Of a stretch of DNA of 6,488 bases, positions 5,618-6,488 are shown piece by piece (positions within the stretch are counted from its first letter, which is position 1; each line of letters opens with the position of its first letter). Location: the NCBI RefSeq assembly GCF_046483665.1, contig NZ_JAWOCR010000037.1, positions 1 through 6,488 on the forward strand, written 5' to 3'. The notes beneath the pieces are model-generated. The model was not told the origin of the DNA, searched no databases, and was given only the letters and a program-made list of their open reading frames with translations. Made by a program: the position numbers and the translations under genes. This stretch comes from Thiohalophilus sp046483665. Its GTDB lineage: Bacteria > Pseudomonadota > Gammaproteobacteria > UBA6429 > Thiohalophilaceae.

Positions 5618-6142
5618 ATGATCGCTTCAATCCCTTCTCCTGCGCCACTTTACCGGCGTCTGTTTGCCATGCTCTACGACGGCCTGTTGCTTCTGGCGGT
5701 CCTGTTTATCGCCTCGGCCATTCCCCTGATTTTCACCGGTGGCGAAGCCATCGAGGGACACAACCTCCTACTGACCGGTTATTTTCTGCTCATTTGTTTT
5801 GGTTTTTTTGGCTGGTTCTGGACCCACGGTGGTCAGACGCTGGGGATGCGAGTCTGGCGCCTGCAGCTGGTTCATGAGCATAGTGGTACGCTGGACTGGC
5901 TCGCCGCCCTGTTGCGATTTATGAGTGGACTGCCCGGCTGGCTGGTGTTGTTGCTGGGACTGGCGGTGTACTTCAACCCGCAATTACAGCTGCCGGGACT
6001 CCTGCGCTGGCTGCAACACCTGCCCCACGGCAGCATTGCCCTGATCGGCCTGCTCTGGGTGGGATTCGACAACTGGCCCAACGGCTGGCGCGAACGCCTG
6101 ACTCATACCCGCGTTATCCTTCTGCCGAAGGATAGGGGCTAG
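5618..6142 (+). CDS. RDD family integral membrane protein
   Basis: This 174-residue hydrophobic protein fits the RDD family (PF06271) of small inner-membrane proteins; a general biochemical role is not established. The N-terminal LYRRLFAMLYDGLLLLAVLF (11-30) carries the family's conserved Arg (R13/R14) and Asp (D21) at the start of the first membrane segment. Probable membrane segments are about 20-39, 49-68, 105-118 and 137-150. The family's central motif is visible as GGQTLGMRVWRLQLV (71-85), followed by SGTLDWLAALLRF (89-101). The C-terminal FDNWPNGWRERLTHTRVIL (150-168) supplies the last conserved Asp (D151). The ATG at 5618 is preferred over an in-frame TTG six bases upstream because of Shine-Dalgarno spacing. 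The gene is divergent from the DUF2173 operon and convergent with lptG. Its last codons (DRG-stop) are made from the heptad repeat that follows, so the native C-terminus may have been altered by that element. Confidence 0.85.
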   Translation: MIASIPSPAPLYRRLFAMLYDGLLLLAVLFIASAIPLIFTGGEAIEGHNLLLTGYFLLICFGFFGWFWTHGGQTLGMRVWRLQLVHEHSGTLDWLAALLRFMSGLPGWLVLLLGLAVYFNPQLQLPGLLRWLQHLPHGSIALIGLLWVGFDNWPNGWRERLTHTRVILLPKDRG

Positions 6143-6275
6143 GGGCTAGATACCAGGGGTAGTTTTTACATCCCCTCCCCTTCCAGGGGAGGGTTAGGGT
6201 GGGGTGGGGTGATAGAAAATCAGTTTCTGCAAATCCTCTAGTACCTAGCTCCTAGCCCCTAGCTCCTAGCCCCTA
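6133..6275. repeat. Inverted-repeat element of TAGGGGC-type heptads around a hairpin core
   Basis: The left arm is two TAGGGGC units then TAGATAC (6133-6153). Read on the minus strand, the right arm (6275-6241) is TAGGGGC, TAGGAGC, TAGGGGC, TAGGAGC, TAGGTAC, followed by TAG (6240-6238). Both arms run from outside inward in the same unit order and end in a TAGRTAC variant, so this is one palindromic element with unequal heptad copy number (three against five). The 17-base block CTAGCTCCTAGCCCCTA occurs twice in the right arm with a 14-bp period (6245-6261 and 6259-6275). About 84 bp of core lie between the arms. The element fills almost the whole gap between the convergent RDD and lptG genes. 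Similar heptad and CCCTCCCC/GGGGAGGG repeats occur in other proteobacterial genomes as far as I recall, but I cannot name a family. Confidence 0.75.
6173..6193. repeat. GC-rich hairpin CCCTCCCC-TTCCA-GGGGAGGG in the core of the repeat element
   Basis: Perfect 8-bp arms with a 5-nt loop. No T-run follows on either strand, so it is not a textbook Rho-independent terminator. Its place between two converging genes would nevertheless let it block or stabilise both transcripts. The 3' arm continues into G-runs (6186-6209). Confidence 0.65.
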
Positions 6276-6286
6276 CCCGAAGGGTA
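6274..6286. repeat. Short hairpin TACCC-GAA-GGGTA just after the lptG stop codon
   Basis: Perfect 5-bp arms with a 3-nt loop begin 10 bp past the lptG stop codon on the minus strand. There is no downstream T-run. It may take part in lptG 3'-end formation together with the adjacent heptad arm, but a terminator cannot be claimed. Confidence 0.35.
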
Positions 6287-6296
6287 CCTGAGGGTA

Positions 6297-6488
6297 TTAG
6301 CGTAATCGCCGGAACCAGAGCAGCGACGCGCCGATCACCAGCGCGGTCGGCAGAGCGGCCGCCAGCGCCGGCGGGAACTCGTAGACCAGCCCCATCTGCC
6401 CGGCCAGGCGGTTACCGATATAGAAAACAATCCCGATCAAAAACCCGATCAGGATCTGCTGACCGATACCGGTATGACGTTGTGCGCC
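6297..6488 (-). CDS. lptG: LPS export ABC transporter permease LptG, C-terminal 63 residues; 5' part outside window
   Basis: LptG pairs with LptF in the inner membrane and, with LptB, extracts lipopolysaccharide for transport to the outer membrane through LptC/LptA/LptD. Reading the minus strand from the right edge gives an open frame ending in TAA at 6299-6297. The visible residues start GAQRHTGIGQQILIG and form two membrane segments, ILIGFLIGIVFYIGNRLAG and ALAAALPTALVIGASLLWF. They are joined by QMGLVYEFPP, and the protein ends in a basic FRRLR tail. The 'G-x-x-L-G/I-Y-x-x-x-x-L-x-G-x-x-x-L-V-Y-x-x-P-P' pattern is typical of the last two helices of LptF/LptG permeases and fits LptG better than LptF. 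Only the C-terminus is visible, so the LptF alternative cannot be fully excluded. The gene converges with the RDD gene across the heptad repeat element. Confidence 0.8.
   Translation of the reverse strand, partial: GAQRHTGIGQQILIGFLIGIVFYIGNRLAGQMGLVYEFPPALAAALPTALVIGASLLWFRRLR

Noticed and set aside
6173..6193. Rho-independent terminator for RDD or lptG
   Set aside because: The hairpin is strong, but neither strand has the required T-run directly after it, so it is reported as a repeat/hairpin only.
1..6488. CRISPR array, tRNA, rRNA or transposase gene
   Set aside because: No spaced direct repeats of CRISPR type, cloverleaf-like gene or transposase-like protein was seen. The only tandem repeats are the heptads near 6133-6275.

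Overview
The window looks like chromosomal DNA of a gammaproteobacterium of moderately high GC (by eye well above 50% in the genes, with one clearly AT-rich intergenic stretch). The evidence is a long PurL of the single-chain enterobacterial type, the C-terminus of an LptG lipopolysaccharide transporter (so an LPS-bearing outer membrane), and three copies of a DUF2173-type protein. From memory, that family is common in sulfur-oxidising and other chemolithotrophic proteobacteria. The lineage below Gammaproteobacteria is inference.

Layout: positions 1-2934 (minus) are the first 978 codons of purL, uninterrupted, with the C-terminal glutaminase part beyond the left edge. A 216-bp divergent intergenic region (2935-3150) separates purL from a plus-strand GT4 glycosyltransferase (3151-4269). 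Convergent to that gene, after only 48 bp, is a minus-strand run of three small paralogous genes (5403-5047, 4998-4660, 4650-4318). Each has a good Shine-Dalgarno sequence, and they look like one operon. A 214-bp AT-rich regulatory region (5404-5617) follows. It holds a perfect FNR/ANR-type box, two further dyads and no ORF. Reading away from it on the plus strand is an RDD-family membrane protein (5618-6142). The RDD gene converges with the 3' end of lptG (6297-6488, minus), and the gap is filled by a large inverted-repeat element made of TAGGGGC-like heptads around a hairpin/G-quadruplex-prone core.

Functionally, purL (purine synthesis) and lptG (LPS export) are housekeeping genes at the edges. 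The glycosyltransferase has no partner in the window that would reveal its substrate. The most interesting unit is the triplet of Roadblock/LC7-like DUF2173 proteins, probably under oxygen-responsive control through the FNR box and arranged divergently from a small RDD membrane protein. Two of the three paralogs share a CX6C cysteine pair that the third lacks. Whether the four products work together is inference from arrangement only.
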